Part shown: positions 7,053 through 14,132 of the stretch, in pieces
How positions within the stretch are numbered: the first letter of the stretch is position 1
Layout: each line of letters begins with the position of its first letter
NCBI GenBank assembly: GCA_031261865.1
Contig: JAISIV010000060.1
Coordinates: forward strand, 1 to 14,190
Source: Lactobacillaceae bacterium
GTDB lineage: Bacteria > Bacillota > Bacilli > Lactobacillales > Lactobacillaceae
Direction: 5' to 3'
Length of the DNA stretch: 14,190 bases
Position numbers and translations under genes: made by a program
Notes under the pieces: model-generated
Database searches by the model: none
What the model was told of the DNA's origin: nothing
The model's input: only the letters and a program-made list of their open reading frames with translations

Positions 7053-8125
7053 TTGTCTGATGTTCCTTGTGTATCATCAGAAGTTTTTCCGATATTTCGA
7101 AGGCGATCTTTCAAATTTTCGTTCATCGAAGCCAACTCACTTTCAAGTTGCAAACGTTGTTGATGGCCTTCTTGTTGAGTTTGAATAGCGCTTTGAATAG
7201 TCTCGACCAAATCATTTTGAGTTTCGCGGAGCGTGTCGATATCAACGATTCCTCTTTGGGTAGCCTTTTGACCTTCAGCAATTGAAGTTTTCAACATCTT
7301 AGAATTCTTCTTTAGAAGTTCATTTGTAGTATTGGCCACCGCATTTTGAGCAGTAATGGCATCTTCTTGACGCAAAAGAGTTAGGGCTAATGCCACTTGG
7401 TTTTTCCAGAGCGGAATGGCTGTTGTAATTGAAGATTGGATTTTTTCAGACAGGGCCTGGTTGGTATTTTGAACCAAACGAATTTGTGGGGACTGTTGGA
7501 TAGCGATTTGTTGCGTTAATTGAAGATCAGAAATTCTTTTCTCCAAACGATCTTTTACAGCTGCGACATCCCGTTGAGTTTGGAGTTTTGCAAAATCAGT
7601 CTCATTTGGGTCAAAGGAGGCAATCTGCTCATCTAATTGGGCAACACGAATTTTACCCGCTTCAATAAGGACTTGAAGGTCCTGCCAATATTTAGTATTA
7701 ATTTGAAACATTTCTTGCAATTGTTCGTTGTCGTGAATCAAATTTTCACGTTGTTTGGACAATTGGGTCGCTGCACGGTCAATTTGAGAACTAATTGATT
7801 GATATTTACTTGTCATCTCAAAAATAGAAGCTCTAGCTGAGCGGAACATCTTCGCAAAAATATTCCCCTTACCTGATAACTTATCTGGGTCAGCTTCGCT
7901 TAAATTTGTCACCATATCGCGAAGACTATCACCGATTTCTCCCATGTCCTTATTTTTGATATTGAGAATCATCTTGTCTGAAAATTCAGCCAACGCGGTT
8001 TGAGCTTCGTCACCAAAGGTAGCCACTGAATTAACATCTAATGTTTGAAGTTCCTTGGCTTTTTTATCAATCTCAGGCTGTAAGTTATCTTGTGCCTCTA
8101 TTTCCATATTTTCTTTAACTGCCAT
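7049..8125 (-). CDS. TelA/KlaA-family toxic anion resistance protein
   Basis: The 358-residue protein matches the TelA family (PF05816, relatives YaaN and KlaA). It is almost entirely helical and Gln-rich, with the signatures KYQSISSQIDRA (107-118), IPLWKNQVALALTLLRQ (237-253), NTTNELL (265-271) and RGIVDIDTL (291-299), and a coiled-coil end. It is cytosolic with no signal peptide. Family members are linked to tellurite and, in Listeria, cell-wall antibiotic tolerance, but no biochemical activity is established. The start chosen is the ATG at 8125, 7 nt after GAGAG; a GTG one codon earlier is also possible. It leads a four-gene unit whose genes overlap by 4 or 8 nt. Pairing with XpaC-type proteins is known from Bacillus (xpaC-yaaN) and supports the calls for both neighbours. 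Confidence 0.93.
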   Translation of the reverse strand: MAVKENMEIEAQDNLQPEIDKKAKELQTLDVNSVATFGDEAQTALAEFSDKMILNIKNKDMGEIGDSLRDMVTNLSEADPDKLSGKGNIFAKMFRSARASIFEMTSKYQSISSQIDRAATQLSKQRENLIHDNEQLQEMFQINTKYWQDLQVLIEAGKIRVAQLDEQIASFDPNETDFAKLQTQRDVAAVKDRLEKRISDLQLTQQIAIQQSPQIRLVQNTNQALSEKIQSSITTAIPLWKNQVALALTLLRQEDAITAQNAVANTTNELLKKNSKMLKTSIAEGQKATQRGIVDIDTLRETQNDLVETIQSAIQTQQEGHQQRLQLESELASMNENLKDRLRNIGKTSDDTQGTSDK

Positions 8126-8170
8126 CACAAATCTCTCTTTCGTAAATTGTTCATAATTTCATCTATAAAT

Positions 8171-8198
8171 AATCTACAATATTTTGAATTGATTTCAA
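8171..8198 (-). promoter_or_regulatory. Possible promoter of the TelA unit
   Basis: TTGAAA (8198-8193) and TAGATT (8176-8171) are separated by 16 bp in the 123-bp gap between the unit A terminator and the TelA start. A promoter is needed here because the preceding unit ends in a terminator. The -10 box is poor, so the exact site is uncertain. Confidence 0.35.
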
Positions 8199-8248
8199 TT
8201 TTTGTGCCGTTTATGGCTCAAAATTAAGACACTAACGTTTTTGGAGAC

Positions 8249-8275
8249 AAAAAAAGCTCGAAAAACTAATCGAGC
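8249..8275 (-). terminator. Terminator of the first XpaC-like gene, overlapping its stop codon
   Basis: A six-bp stem GCTCGA/TCGAGC (8270-8275 with 8256-8261), an 8-nt loop and seven U (8255-8249). The TAG stop codon (8266-8268) lies in the loop, and the last sense codons form the 5' arm, so a terminating ribosome would cover the hairpin. It separates units A and B. Confidence 0.8.
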
Positions 8276-9063
8276 AAAGTTTCTAAATCTGAATCTAAGA
8301 GGGGCAAAAGGTCCTTTTTGGTTTCAGAACTGATATTTTTTAACTTTTCAATGCCGCTTTCAATAGCAACGGATGTATCTTCTTTTTTTAAAGGAGAATT
8401 AATAACATTAGCAAGGGACGAGACAATCTCCTCATAATTAAACAAATCTTCATTGACTAAATCAGAGGATTTTGTGAGAGCCTTAGGATTCCTTCTTAAT
8501 ACGTCAATTACAAAATCAAAAGTCTTTACGTCTTCACGTATATCTGGGTAAAACTTGGAAATAGTGGCCAGATTTCTTTTAATTCTTTTTATCTTGTAGT
8601 TGAATTCATATAGTTGGTCTTCGAAATACGCTATTTCTGAATTGGTTAAACCGGTCTTTATAAAACTATCTTTAGAATCTTGTGGATCTTTAAAAGAAAT
8701 TTTTAATTGATTGATATCCTGAGGTACTTTCTTATTTGCAGTTACGCCCGCAATTATTGCAACAACAGGAAAGAAAACAAGTGGCCAGCCGAAAACCGCA
8801 ACTGTCTTGTCCTCATTTGAGCCTGCAGCTGCCGAAACGAGGTAAACAAAGAAATCAATGAAGAATGCATACCAAAAACCGGTTATAAAGCTTTGTGTAG
8901 AGGCTTGTGCCAGCGTGACATATGCAAACATTGGAACTAAAGATAGGAAAAACAAGCCAAATCCTGAAGCTCCTACTGATAACAAAAAGACTGAAAGGAC
9001 AGATTGGCCAACAGTTACATAAAACCAAAACTTATTAATGTTCAAAAAATTTAAATTAATCAT
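8266..9063 (-). CDS. XpaC-like membrane protein, first copy
   Basis: The 265-residue protein has four probable membrane helices (about 12-30, 33-53, 60-80, 88-108) and a cytosolic helical C-terminal region with SFIKTGLTNSEIAYFEDQL near residues 133-151, followed by KRIKRNLATISKFYPDI and FDFVIDVLRRNP. The GLTNSE...F...L segment and the layout match XpaC/Halogen_Hydrol proteins as I remember them. The name comes from an indicator-dye phenotype in Bacillus; the real role is unknown. The protein resembles the product of 4524-5324 in size, topology and tail, so the two look like divergent paralogues. Its ATG overlaps the upstream gene by 8 nt, and only a weak GGACGGA precedes it, suggesting coupled translation. 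It ends in an acidic tail at the terminator. Confidence 0.68.
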   Translation of the reverse strand: MINLNFLNINKFWFYVTVGQSVLSVFLLSVGASGFGLFFLSLVPMFAYVTLAQASTQSFITGFWYAFFIDFFVYLVSAAAGSNEDKTVAVFGWPLVFFPVVAIIAGVTANKKVPQDINQLKISFKDPQDSKDSFIKTGLTNSEIAYFEDQLYEFNYKIKRIKRNLATISKFYPDIREDVKTFDFVIDVLRRNPKALTKSSDLVNEDLFNYEEIVSSLANVINSPLKKEDTSVAIESGIEKLKNISSETKKDLLPLLDSDLETLLD

Positions 9064-9508
9064 TGTCCGTCCAACTAATCATTTTCTTAAACTCATCGAA
9101 TTCGCCGGCTTCAATAAGTTCTAGGTTCAAATTAACCGTGATATATTTTCGATATCCTAGCGGCGCAAAAATCATCGTGACCTGATTGCTGTCTTCAATC
9201 ATAGTTAGTGTCCGAGCGTCAAAGGTAATTGTTTTAGGTATGGACGTGCCGATGTTCAGAGAAACGTGGTGTTTGTGTGGATTATATGTAAGCAACTCGT
9301 AACCACTTTTCTTGGTCAATTTATGTTTACGAATTAATGAAATGTAGGCCGCACCAGTGATGATCAAAAAAGAAACTCCGGCATAGTTAATGTAATGAAT
9401 TGGGAAACCTGCAATCAAAACTATAGAGACAACCACCAAAATAAAGGCTATTTTTTGGTACTTGAAATATTTGAGATTGTAGACATTTCTATTAAAATGG
9501 ACTTCCAT
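9056..9508 (-). CDS. Small two-helix membrane protein with PH-like cytosolic tail, function unknown
   Basis: I do not recognise this gene by name. The 150-residue product has a short basic N terminus, two membrane helices (about 18-35 and 40-60), a KHKLTKK stop-transfer stretch and a cytosolic tail of about 85 residues rich in beta strands (YELLTYNPHKHHVSLN, KTITFDARTLTMIED). This is the usual layout of small bacterial PH-like membrane proteins and parallels the first half of the product of 5868-7052. The ATG at 9508 is well supported by AGGAG six nt upstream. It forms a two-gene unit with the following XpaC-like gene, which it overlaps by 8 nt. A scaffold or lipid-contact role would be inference only. 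Confidence 0.78.
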   Translation of the reverse strand: MEVHFNRNVYNLKYFKYQKIAFILVVVSIVLIAGFPIHYINYAGVSFLIITGAAYISLIRKHKLTKKSGYELLTYNPHKHHVSLNIGTSIPKTITFDARTLTMIEDSNQVTMIFAPLGYRKYITVNLNLELIEAGEFDEFKKMISWTDND

Positions 9509-9522
9509 TCCTAACTCCTAAA

Positions 9523-9551
9523 CTAATATTTTTATCTTACACTTTTGTAAA
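9523..9551 (-). promoter_or_regulatory. Possible promoter and dyad before the small membrane protein gene
   Basis: TTTACA (9551-9546) and TATTAG (9528-9523) are spaced by 17 bp. However, the start point would fall at or inside the SD (9519-9515), so the true promoter may be another one. A dyad TTACA-CTTT-TGTAA (9537-9550) overlaps the -35 box and could be an operator. Confidence 0.3.
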
Positions 9552-9568
9552 GTATTTCCGTTTTGACA

Positions 9569-9601
9569 AAAGAAAAACTCTTAACTTTACGGTTAAGAGT
9601 T
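9569..9601 (-). terminator. Rho-independent terminator after rlmH
   Basis: A ten-bp perfect stem (9592-9601 with 9576-9585), a 6-nt loop and a U-rich tail UUUCUUUU on the minus strand. It ends the walR-walK-htrA-rlmH transcript, 114 nt beyond the rlmH stop. Confidence 0.9.
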
Positions 9602-9714
9602 GAGTATATGTCTACCATCCACTTAAAGCAACTTGCCAAGCCGTCGCTTAAGAAACTGGAGTGTCACTTAGCTTTGCATAAGTTCTTGCTAAGTTCGCTA
9701 CTCTCACTAAGCAA
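9602..9714 (-). other. Structured 3' region or possible small RNA between rlmH and its terminator
   Basis: No coding frame is visible here. In the minus-strand RNA two hairpins can form. Hairpin 1 has a 7-bp stem ACUUAGC/GCUAAGU (9694-9688 with 9672-9666) inside an outer GAGU/ACUC clamp (9703-9700 with 9662-9659). Hairpin 2 has a 10-bp stem with one bulged U (9652-9643 with 9632-9622) and a 10-nt loop. Related CTTAGT/CTTAGC/CTAAGT words recur through it. I match no known RNA family. Confidence 0.35.
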
Positions 9715-10197
9715 TCACTTATGGTAAGGGCTGCCTGCGTTGATCATGAAGGCGCGATAAATTTGTTCTGACACAACTACTCTGGCAAGTTGGTGTGGTA
9801 AGGTGATTCGACCTAATGAAATTTTCAGATTAGCACGATTCTTGACCGCTTGGCTCAAACCTAAAGATCCACCAATAATTACATCGACCGTAGAATATCC
9901 TTCAACGGCTAGGTCAGAAAATGTTTTTGCCAAATCCTCCGAAGAAACTAATTTTCCTTCGATGGTCATTGCAATTATGAAATCGTTATTCTCGATTTTG
10001 TCTAAAATTTCTTGGCCTTCATTTTCAAGAATTGAGGCATTTTCAGACTCGCTTGCATTATTAGGAGTGGGGAAATCTTTTAATTCAATCACATTGAAAT
10101 TAGCAAATCGACTCATCCTTTTTTGATATTCACCAATGGCATCGGTAAAGTATTTTTCTTTGATTTTGCCGACAACAATTAAATTAATTTTTATCAT
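9715..10197 (-). CDS. rlmH: 23S rRNA (pseudouridine1915-N3)-methyltransferase RlmH
   Basis: RlmH methylates N3 of pseudouridine 1915 in helix 69 of 23S rRNA in assembled 70S ribosomes, using S-adenosylmethionine. The 160-residue SPOUT protein begins MIKINLIVVGKIKEKY, has the cofactor-binding knot IIGGSLGLS (107-115), then ITLPHQLARVVVSEQIYRA (131-149), and ends in the conserved YHK. Size and motifs are normal (family about 155-160). The ATG overlaps the htrA stop as ATGA, so it is translationally coupled. The same htrA-rlmH pairing occurs at the end of the wal operon in many Firmicutes. Confidence 0.97.
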   Translation of the reverse strand: MIKINLIVVGKIKEKYFTDAIGEYQKRMSRFANFNVIELKDFPTPNNASESENASILENEGQEILDKIENNDFIIAMTIEGKLVSSEDLAKTFSDLAVEGYSTVDVIIGGSLGLSQAVKNRANLKISLGRITLPHQLARVVVSEQIYRAFMINAGSPYHK

Positions 10198-11390
10198 TTG
10201 GAAGTCGTATTTAGTTCTAGTTTTTCAGTCATTTTCAAACTAACAGTTTTTTCTTTATCTTGGTGATAGTAAGTAACTTTAACCGTATCACCTAATACGT
10301 GTTTAAATACTTGAGCTCTTGCTTCGGCAGTGCTTGAAACTTTAACACCATCAATTTTAGTGATGACATCATATTTCTTAATACCAGCTTTTTCGGCGGC
10401 TGAATTCTTAGAAAAGGCAGCAACCACTACTCCTTGTGTCACAGATGTAGGAATTTTAAGAACTGATTTTCTTTGCGCCGAATCAACAGAACTCAATTCA
10501 ACTAAACTAACACCAATAGCCGGGCGGACAACTTCCCCATCCTTAACTAAGCGATTAGCGATTTCAACAACAGTGTCTGAAGGAATAGCAAACCCCATTC
10601 CTTCAACAGAAGTACCTTCTTGAGTTTGAGAAAGTTTTTGAGAATTGATCCCAATAACTTGCCCAGCCATGTTTACAAGTGGTCCGCCGGAATTTCCAGG
10701 GTTGATTGCTGTATCAGTTTGTAACGCCACGGCTTCACCGTAATTATTGCCCGCTTCATCTTGATTTGTTACCAATCGGTCAGTGGCTGAAATAATACCT
10801 TGTGTAAGTGAAGATGCATATTCAGTTCCTAATGGGGAGCCGATAGCGAGAACGGTCTGGCCAACTTTAACTTGCTTTGAATCGCCGAATTGAGCAACAC
10901 CTTTAACATCTGCATCCGAAATTTTTAGAACAGCTAAATCAGTCATTGGATCAGTTCCAACCAATTTAGCATCGACAGTTTTTCCAGAGAACAATACTAC
11001 TTGCAACTTATTAGCACCTTCAACAACGTGATTATTGGTCACAAGATATGCATCCCCGTTTGAAATCTTATAGATAACACCTGAACCAGAACCGGCAAGT
11101 TGAGCGTCATCAGATGAAGAATCAGAAGATTGGGTTCCAAAAATACTTTGGGTACCGGTTCCTGTTTGCTCATTTAAAACTGAAACAACGGCTTCTTTAA
11201 CGTTGTTATAAACCTTGGTAGCATCTGAATTTCCAGAAACTACTTTTGGAGCTACGACGGTTTTAGTCGAGGTCGTGACTCCAGTATTAGTTCCGTTTAA
11301 ATAAACGTATCCTCCACCAGCTACCAAAGTTCCACCAACAATAGCGCTCACTAGAGATGTAATTACAATTTTTTGTTTTGCATTAGCCAT
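10194..11390 (-). CDS. htrA: HtrA/DegP-like serine protease, membrane anchored
   Basis: HtrA degrades or refolds misfolded exported proteins at the outer face of the membrane. The 398-residue protein has an uncleaved N-terminal anchor (about 8-31), a Ser/Thr/Gly-rich linker (about 33-103), and a trypsin-like domain with the catalytic triad His121 (NNHVV), Asp151 (MTDLAVL) and Ser234 (GNSGGPL). A single C-terminal PDZ domain (about 290-385) contains VVVAAFSKNSAAEKAGI and DVITKIDG. One PDZ domain is normal for lactic acid bacteria. It starts 2 nt after walK, with GGAG 7 nt upstream, and overlaps rlmH by 4 nt, so it belongs to the wal transcript. Expression with WalRK fits a cell-envelope quality-control role. 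Confidence 0.97.
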   Translation of the reverse strand: MANAKQKIVITSLVSAIVGGTLVAGGGYVYLNGTNTGVTTSTKTVVAPKVVSGNSDATKVYNNVKEAVVSVLNEQTGTGTQSIFGTQSSDSSSDDAQLAGSGSGVIYKISNGDAYLVTNNHVVEGANKLQVVLFSGKTVDAKLVGTDPMTDLAVLKISDADVKGVAQFGDSKQVKVGQTVLAIGSPLGTEYASSLTQGIISATDRLVTNQDEAGNNYGEAVALQTDTAINPGNSGGPLVNMAGQVIGINSQKLSQTQEGTSVEGMGFAIPSDTVVEIANRLVKDGEVVRPAIGVSLVELSSVDSAQRKSVLKIPTSVTQGVVVAAFSKNSAAEKAGIKKYDVITKIDGVKVSSTAEARAQVFKHVLGDTVKVTYYHQDKEKTVSLKMTEKLELNTTSK

Positions 11391-11392
11391 TT

Positions 11393-13264
11393 TTATTCTC
11401 CAATTTCTTCTTCTTGTTCAACTACCGGTAATGAAACGAAAATAGTTGTTCCCTTACCTTCTTTAGATTCGGCCCAGATTTTTCCGCCCAGAGCTTGGAC
11501 GACTTCTTTACTGATTGACAACCCTAATCCGGATCCACCTTGTCTTCTAGCTCGAGCCTTATCGACGCGATAGAAACGATTGAAAACATTCTTTAAATCT
11601 TTTCTTGGAATACCAATTCCCTTATCACTAATACTGATCAACAAATTGTTATTTTTGGTTTTCATATCAACCGAAATTACACTACCATCAGGTGAATAAT
11701 TGATGGCGTTATTGACAATATTATCGATAACTTGTGTAAACTTATCGGGATCAATTTCAGCTATCGTGCCCTTATCTTTGTATTTCTTTTCAATGACATA
11801 TTTCTTGTCGTGAATGGTGTTACCTTGTTCGACAATCACTTCAAAACGATTCAAAATGTAATCAAGGAATTTAGAAACGTTTACAAACTCTAAATCGAGT
11901 TTCAAATTATTTTGATCAATTCGACTTAACTCTAGTAAGTCGTTAATCATTCGAGTCATACGCTGCGTTTCATTATGAGCAGTACCAAGAAAATCCATTG
12001 CTAGATTTCTTTGGTCAAGAGCTCCGTCTTCAAGAGTTTCAATAATGGAATTAACCGATGTCAACGGTGTTCGAAGCTCATGGCTAACGTTAGACACGAA
12101 ATCTTTTTGTTGTTGTTCTAACTCAACTTCTTCAGTAACGTCTCGCAAAACGAAAACGGCACCTGTAATGAATCCGGATTGCCTTCTAATTAAACTAGCA
12201 GTCACGCGATAAGTAATATCTTGCTCCGGACTTCCTTCGATTGTAATTCCGTTCGAAGCTTGCATAACTTGTCTTAAAGTAAGACCATTTCTTTCGAATT
12301 GCAACAAGTCAGCGACGTTTGTCCCGCTAATCTTATTTGGATCCACACCCAATAAATCACTGGCGGCTAAATTAGCAATGGTGACGATTCCTTCTCGATT
12401 AACTGCTAGAACTCCATCGGTCATGTTGGACAATAGTGACTCAAGTCGAGATCTTTCAAGACGAGAATTTTCAGTCTCGACATTAATCGTTTCTCTTAAT
12501 TCGTTTATGCGAGAAGCTAATCGACCAATTTCGTCGTTACTAGATACCAAATTAGAAACCGAATAGTCACCTTCAATCATGGCTTGAGTTTGCTCATCTA
12601 ATAATTCGAGGGGACGACTGAGCCAGCGTGAAATTAAATAAGCAAAACCAATCATCATCACCAGCGGAATAAAAAGTGATTGAAGGAAAATGCCTGTAAC
12701 ACGTTGCATACGATCGTATGTATTGGTCATATCGGCAAAATAAAACACGGCCCCAATAACTTGTTTATCTTGAAGTAATGGGTAGCTCACGATGTAATTT
12801 TGCTTAGAACTGGATCGAACTTCTATGGCTTTTCGGTAATTATTATTAAGTAGGGTTCTTTGAATATTTCTCTGTATTAGGGTATTGGTGTAAACCTTGT
12901 TATAACTTGATCCCACATTTTGCTTAAAACTTATCGCAGTGGCTGCTCTAATTTTCCCTTCGTTATCGATAACAACGATGTCATCATTTTGACTAATAGC
13001 CGTAAGTGAGGACAAAGTTGAATTGAGTGCAGAATTCGATTCCTTTTTATTAGTATTTTGAAGATTTGAAGCTAAGGTGTTTCTAGTTAGCTTATTTATT
13101 TTTATCTGTGACTTAAAATTGTCGAGCGTTTGATCTCGATACTGCGTGGTGAAAACAACCCCAATCAAAATAAGTAAAGCAAAAATTGACAATGTAAAAA
13201 TCAGTGCAATTTTAAAGTGCACTGAATGAAGGAATTTATTTACTTTTATTTGAAAACTTCGCAT
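11393..13264 (-). CDS. walK: Sensor histidine kinase WalK (VicK)
   Basis: WalK senses cell-wall state and phosphorylates WalR. The 623-residue protein has two membrane helices (about 19-39 and 190-210) enclosing an extracellular Cache/PAS-like sensor of about 150 residues, then HAMP (about 211-263), a cytosolic PAS domain (about 270-378), and HisKA with SHELRTP (phosphoacceptor His395). The ATPase domain follows, with the N box NIVNNAINYSP (515-525), DKGIGIP (547-553), FNRFYRVDKARAR and GGSGLGLSIS (576-585). The large extracellular loop makes it the WalK type of rods and most lactobacilli, unlike the short streptococcal VicK. The ATG lies 3 nt after the walR stop and no SD is visible, so coupling to walR is likely. 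The usual partners walH and walI do not follow. Confidence 0.97.
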   Translation of the reverse strand: MRSFQIKVNKFLHSVHFKIALIFTLSIFALLILIGVVFTTQYRDQTLDNFKSQIKINKLTRNTLASNLQNTNKKESNSALNSTLSSLTAISQNDDIVVIDNEGKIRAATAISFKQNVGSSYNKVYTNTLIQRNIQRTLLNNNYRKAIEVRSSSKQNYIVSYPLLQDKQVIGAVFYFADMTNTYDRMQRVTGIFLQSLFIPLVMMIGFAYLISRWLSRPLELLDEQTQAMIEGDYSVSNLVSSNDEIGRLASRINELRETINVETENSRLERSRLESLLSNMTDGVLAVNREGIVTIANLAASDLLGVDPNKISGTNVADLLQFERNGLTLRQVMQASNGITIEGSPEQDITYRVTASLIRRQSGFITGAVFVLRDVTEEVELEQQQKDFVSNVSHELRTPLTSVNSIIETLEDGALDQRNLAMDFLGTAHNETQRMTRMINDLLELSRIDQNNLKLDLEFVNVSKFLDYILNRFEVIVEQGNTIHDKKYVIEKKYKDKGTIAEIDPDKFTQVIDNIVNNAINYSPDGSVISVDMKTKNNNLLISISDKGIGIPRKDLKNVFNRFYRVDKARARRQGGSGLGLSISKEVVQALGGKIWAESKEGKGTTIFVSLPVVEQEEEIGE

Positions 13265-13267
13265 CTA

Positions 13268-13978
13268 TTAAGACTGATCTTTTTTAATGTAATAACCAAT
13301 TCCACGTTTCGTCATAAGAGTACGAGGATGGGATGGATCTTCCTCAATTTTTTCACGGAGTCTGCGGATTGTCACATCGACAGTTCTGACATCGCCGTAG
13401 TAATCAAAACCCCAAACTTCGTTCAAAAGCGTTTCTCTAGTTAATACTTGACCGGTGTGCCGAACAAGATAAGTTAGTAATTCGAACTCGCGATGAGTTA
13501 ATTCGACTTCTTGATTATTTCTAAATACTTGGAAAGATTCGGGCTTAATTCTTAAATCATTGATAGTTACTTCAGACGCACTGGAAATAGCGACGCCAGG
13601 ATTGTCAGCAACCGCGTTGTTAACGTTTCTCAAACGTGCTTTAATGCGAGAAATTAATTCACGATTCCCGAATGGCTTAGTAACATAGTCGTCAGCACCT
13701 AATTCAAGACCGAGAACTTTATCGATTTCATCATCTTTAGCGGTAACGAAGATTACCGGTGTATTGGAAGTGGCGCGAATGCGTTTCAAAACTTCGGTTC
13801 CGTCTAGTTCAGGAATCATTTGATCTAAGAGCACAAGGTCAGGATTTTCACTTTCAAAAAGTTCAACTGCTGAAATTCCATTGTCGGCAGTAACAACTTC
13901 GTAATCCTCTTTTAGGAGGTTAAAACGAATAACATCAGATATTGCCTTTTCGTCTTCAACTACAAGAATTTTTGTCAT
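13268..13978 (-). CDS. walR: Response regulator WalR (VicR), OmpR family
   Basis: WalR is the DNA-binding regulator of the usually essential WalRK system controlling peptidoglycan hydrolases and wall growth. The 236-residue protein has a receiver domain with the acidic pair Glu8/Asp9, phosphoacceptor Asp52 (LVLLDQMIP), Thr79 and Lys101 (VTKPFG). It ends in a winged-helix domain (about 135-232) with ELTHREFELLTYL, VWGFDYYGDVRTVDVTIRRL and RGIGYY, strongly typical of WalR. The ATG at 13978 is fixed by homology. No SD precedes it, and a perfect TATAAT lies 6 nt upstream, placing the likely transcription start at or next to the ATG. It heads the wal operon, divergent from the tRNA-Lys gene. Confidence 0.97.
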   Translation of the reverse strand: MTKILVVEDEKAISDVIRFNLLKEDYEVVTADNGISAVELFESENPDLVLLDQMIPELDGTEVLKRIRATSNTPVIFVTAKDDEIDKVLGLELGADDYVTKPFGNRELISRIKARLRNVNNAVADNPGVAISSASEVTINDLRIKPESFQVFRNNQEVELTHREFELLTYLVRHTGQVLTRETLLNEVWGFDYYGDVRTVDVTIRRLREKIEEDPSHPRTLMTKRGIGYYIKKDQS

Positions 13979-13984
13979 ACATAA

Positions 13985-13990
13985 ATTATA
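13985..13990 (-). promoter_or_regulatory. Perfect -10 box (TATAAT) six bases before walR
   Basis: TATAAT on the minus strand is followed by TTATGT and then the walR ATG, so a start 7 nt downstream of the box would be the A of the ATG. The hexamer at the correct -35 distance is poor (around CGTTTT); a TTGACA exists but is only 11 bp away. An alternative upstream promoter is TTGTAA (14049-14044) with TATATA (14027-14022), spacing 16, which would give a leader of about 37 nt that also lacks an SD. Confidence 0.5.
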
Positions 13991-14000
13991 CCGAGGGGTA

Positions 14001-14029
14001 TTGTCAAAAAACGAAACTTTATATATACT
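14001..14029 (+). promoter_or_regulatory. Promoter of the tRNA-Lys gene
   Basis: TTGTCA (14001-14006) and TATACT (14024-14029) are separated by an ideal 17 bp and lie 25 bp before the mature tRNA, as expected for a strong SigA promoter. It overlaps the candidate upstream promoter of divergent walR. Confidence 0.8.
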
Positions 14030-14054
14030 TTTAATGTTGTTGTTTACAACACAT

Positions 14055-14127
14055 GGATGAGTAGCTCAGCTGGCAGAGCAACGGACTCTTAATCCGTGGG
14101 TCGCGGGTTCGATCCCCGCCTCATCCA
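14055..14127 (+). tRNA. tRNA-Lys (anticodon CTT)
   Basis: The cloverleaf is complete. The acceptor stem GGATGAG pairs with CTCATCC over all 7 bp, T8-A9 is followed by the D arm GCTCAGCTGGCAGAGC, and the anticodon stem ACGGA/TCCGT holds the loop CTCTTAA with anticodon CTT, which reads AAG (Lys). The T arm is GCGGG-TTCGATC-CCCGC. The discriminator is A at 14127. The CCA end is not encoded (AAA follows), so it must be added enzymatically. It is a single tRNA gene with its own promoter and terminator, the only plus-strand gene here. Confidence 0.97.
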
Positions 14128-14132
14128 AAATC

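Noticed and set aside
4524..9508. Phage or mobile-element origin of the TelA/XpaC cluster
   Set aside because: No integrase, transposase, inverted repeats or target duplications, and base composition by eye resembles the flanking core genes.
9602..9714. Degenerate tRNA or CRISPR-like repeats after rlmH
   Set aside because: No T-arm GTTCGA motif or cloverleaf, and the recurring words are short and unequally spaced.
14002..14007. TTGACA as the -35 box of walR
   Set aside because: Only 11 bp from TATAAT, too short for SigA; its 17-bp partner would overlap the start codon and lacks -10 character.
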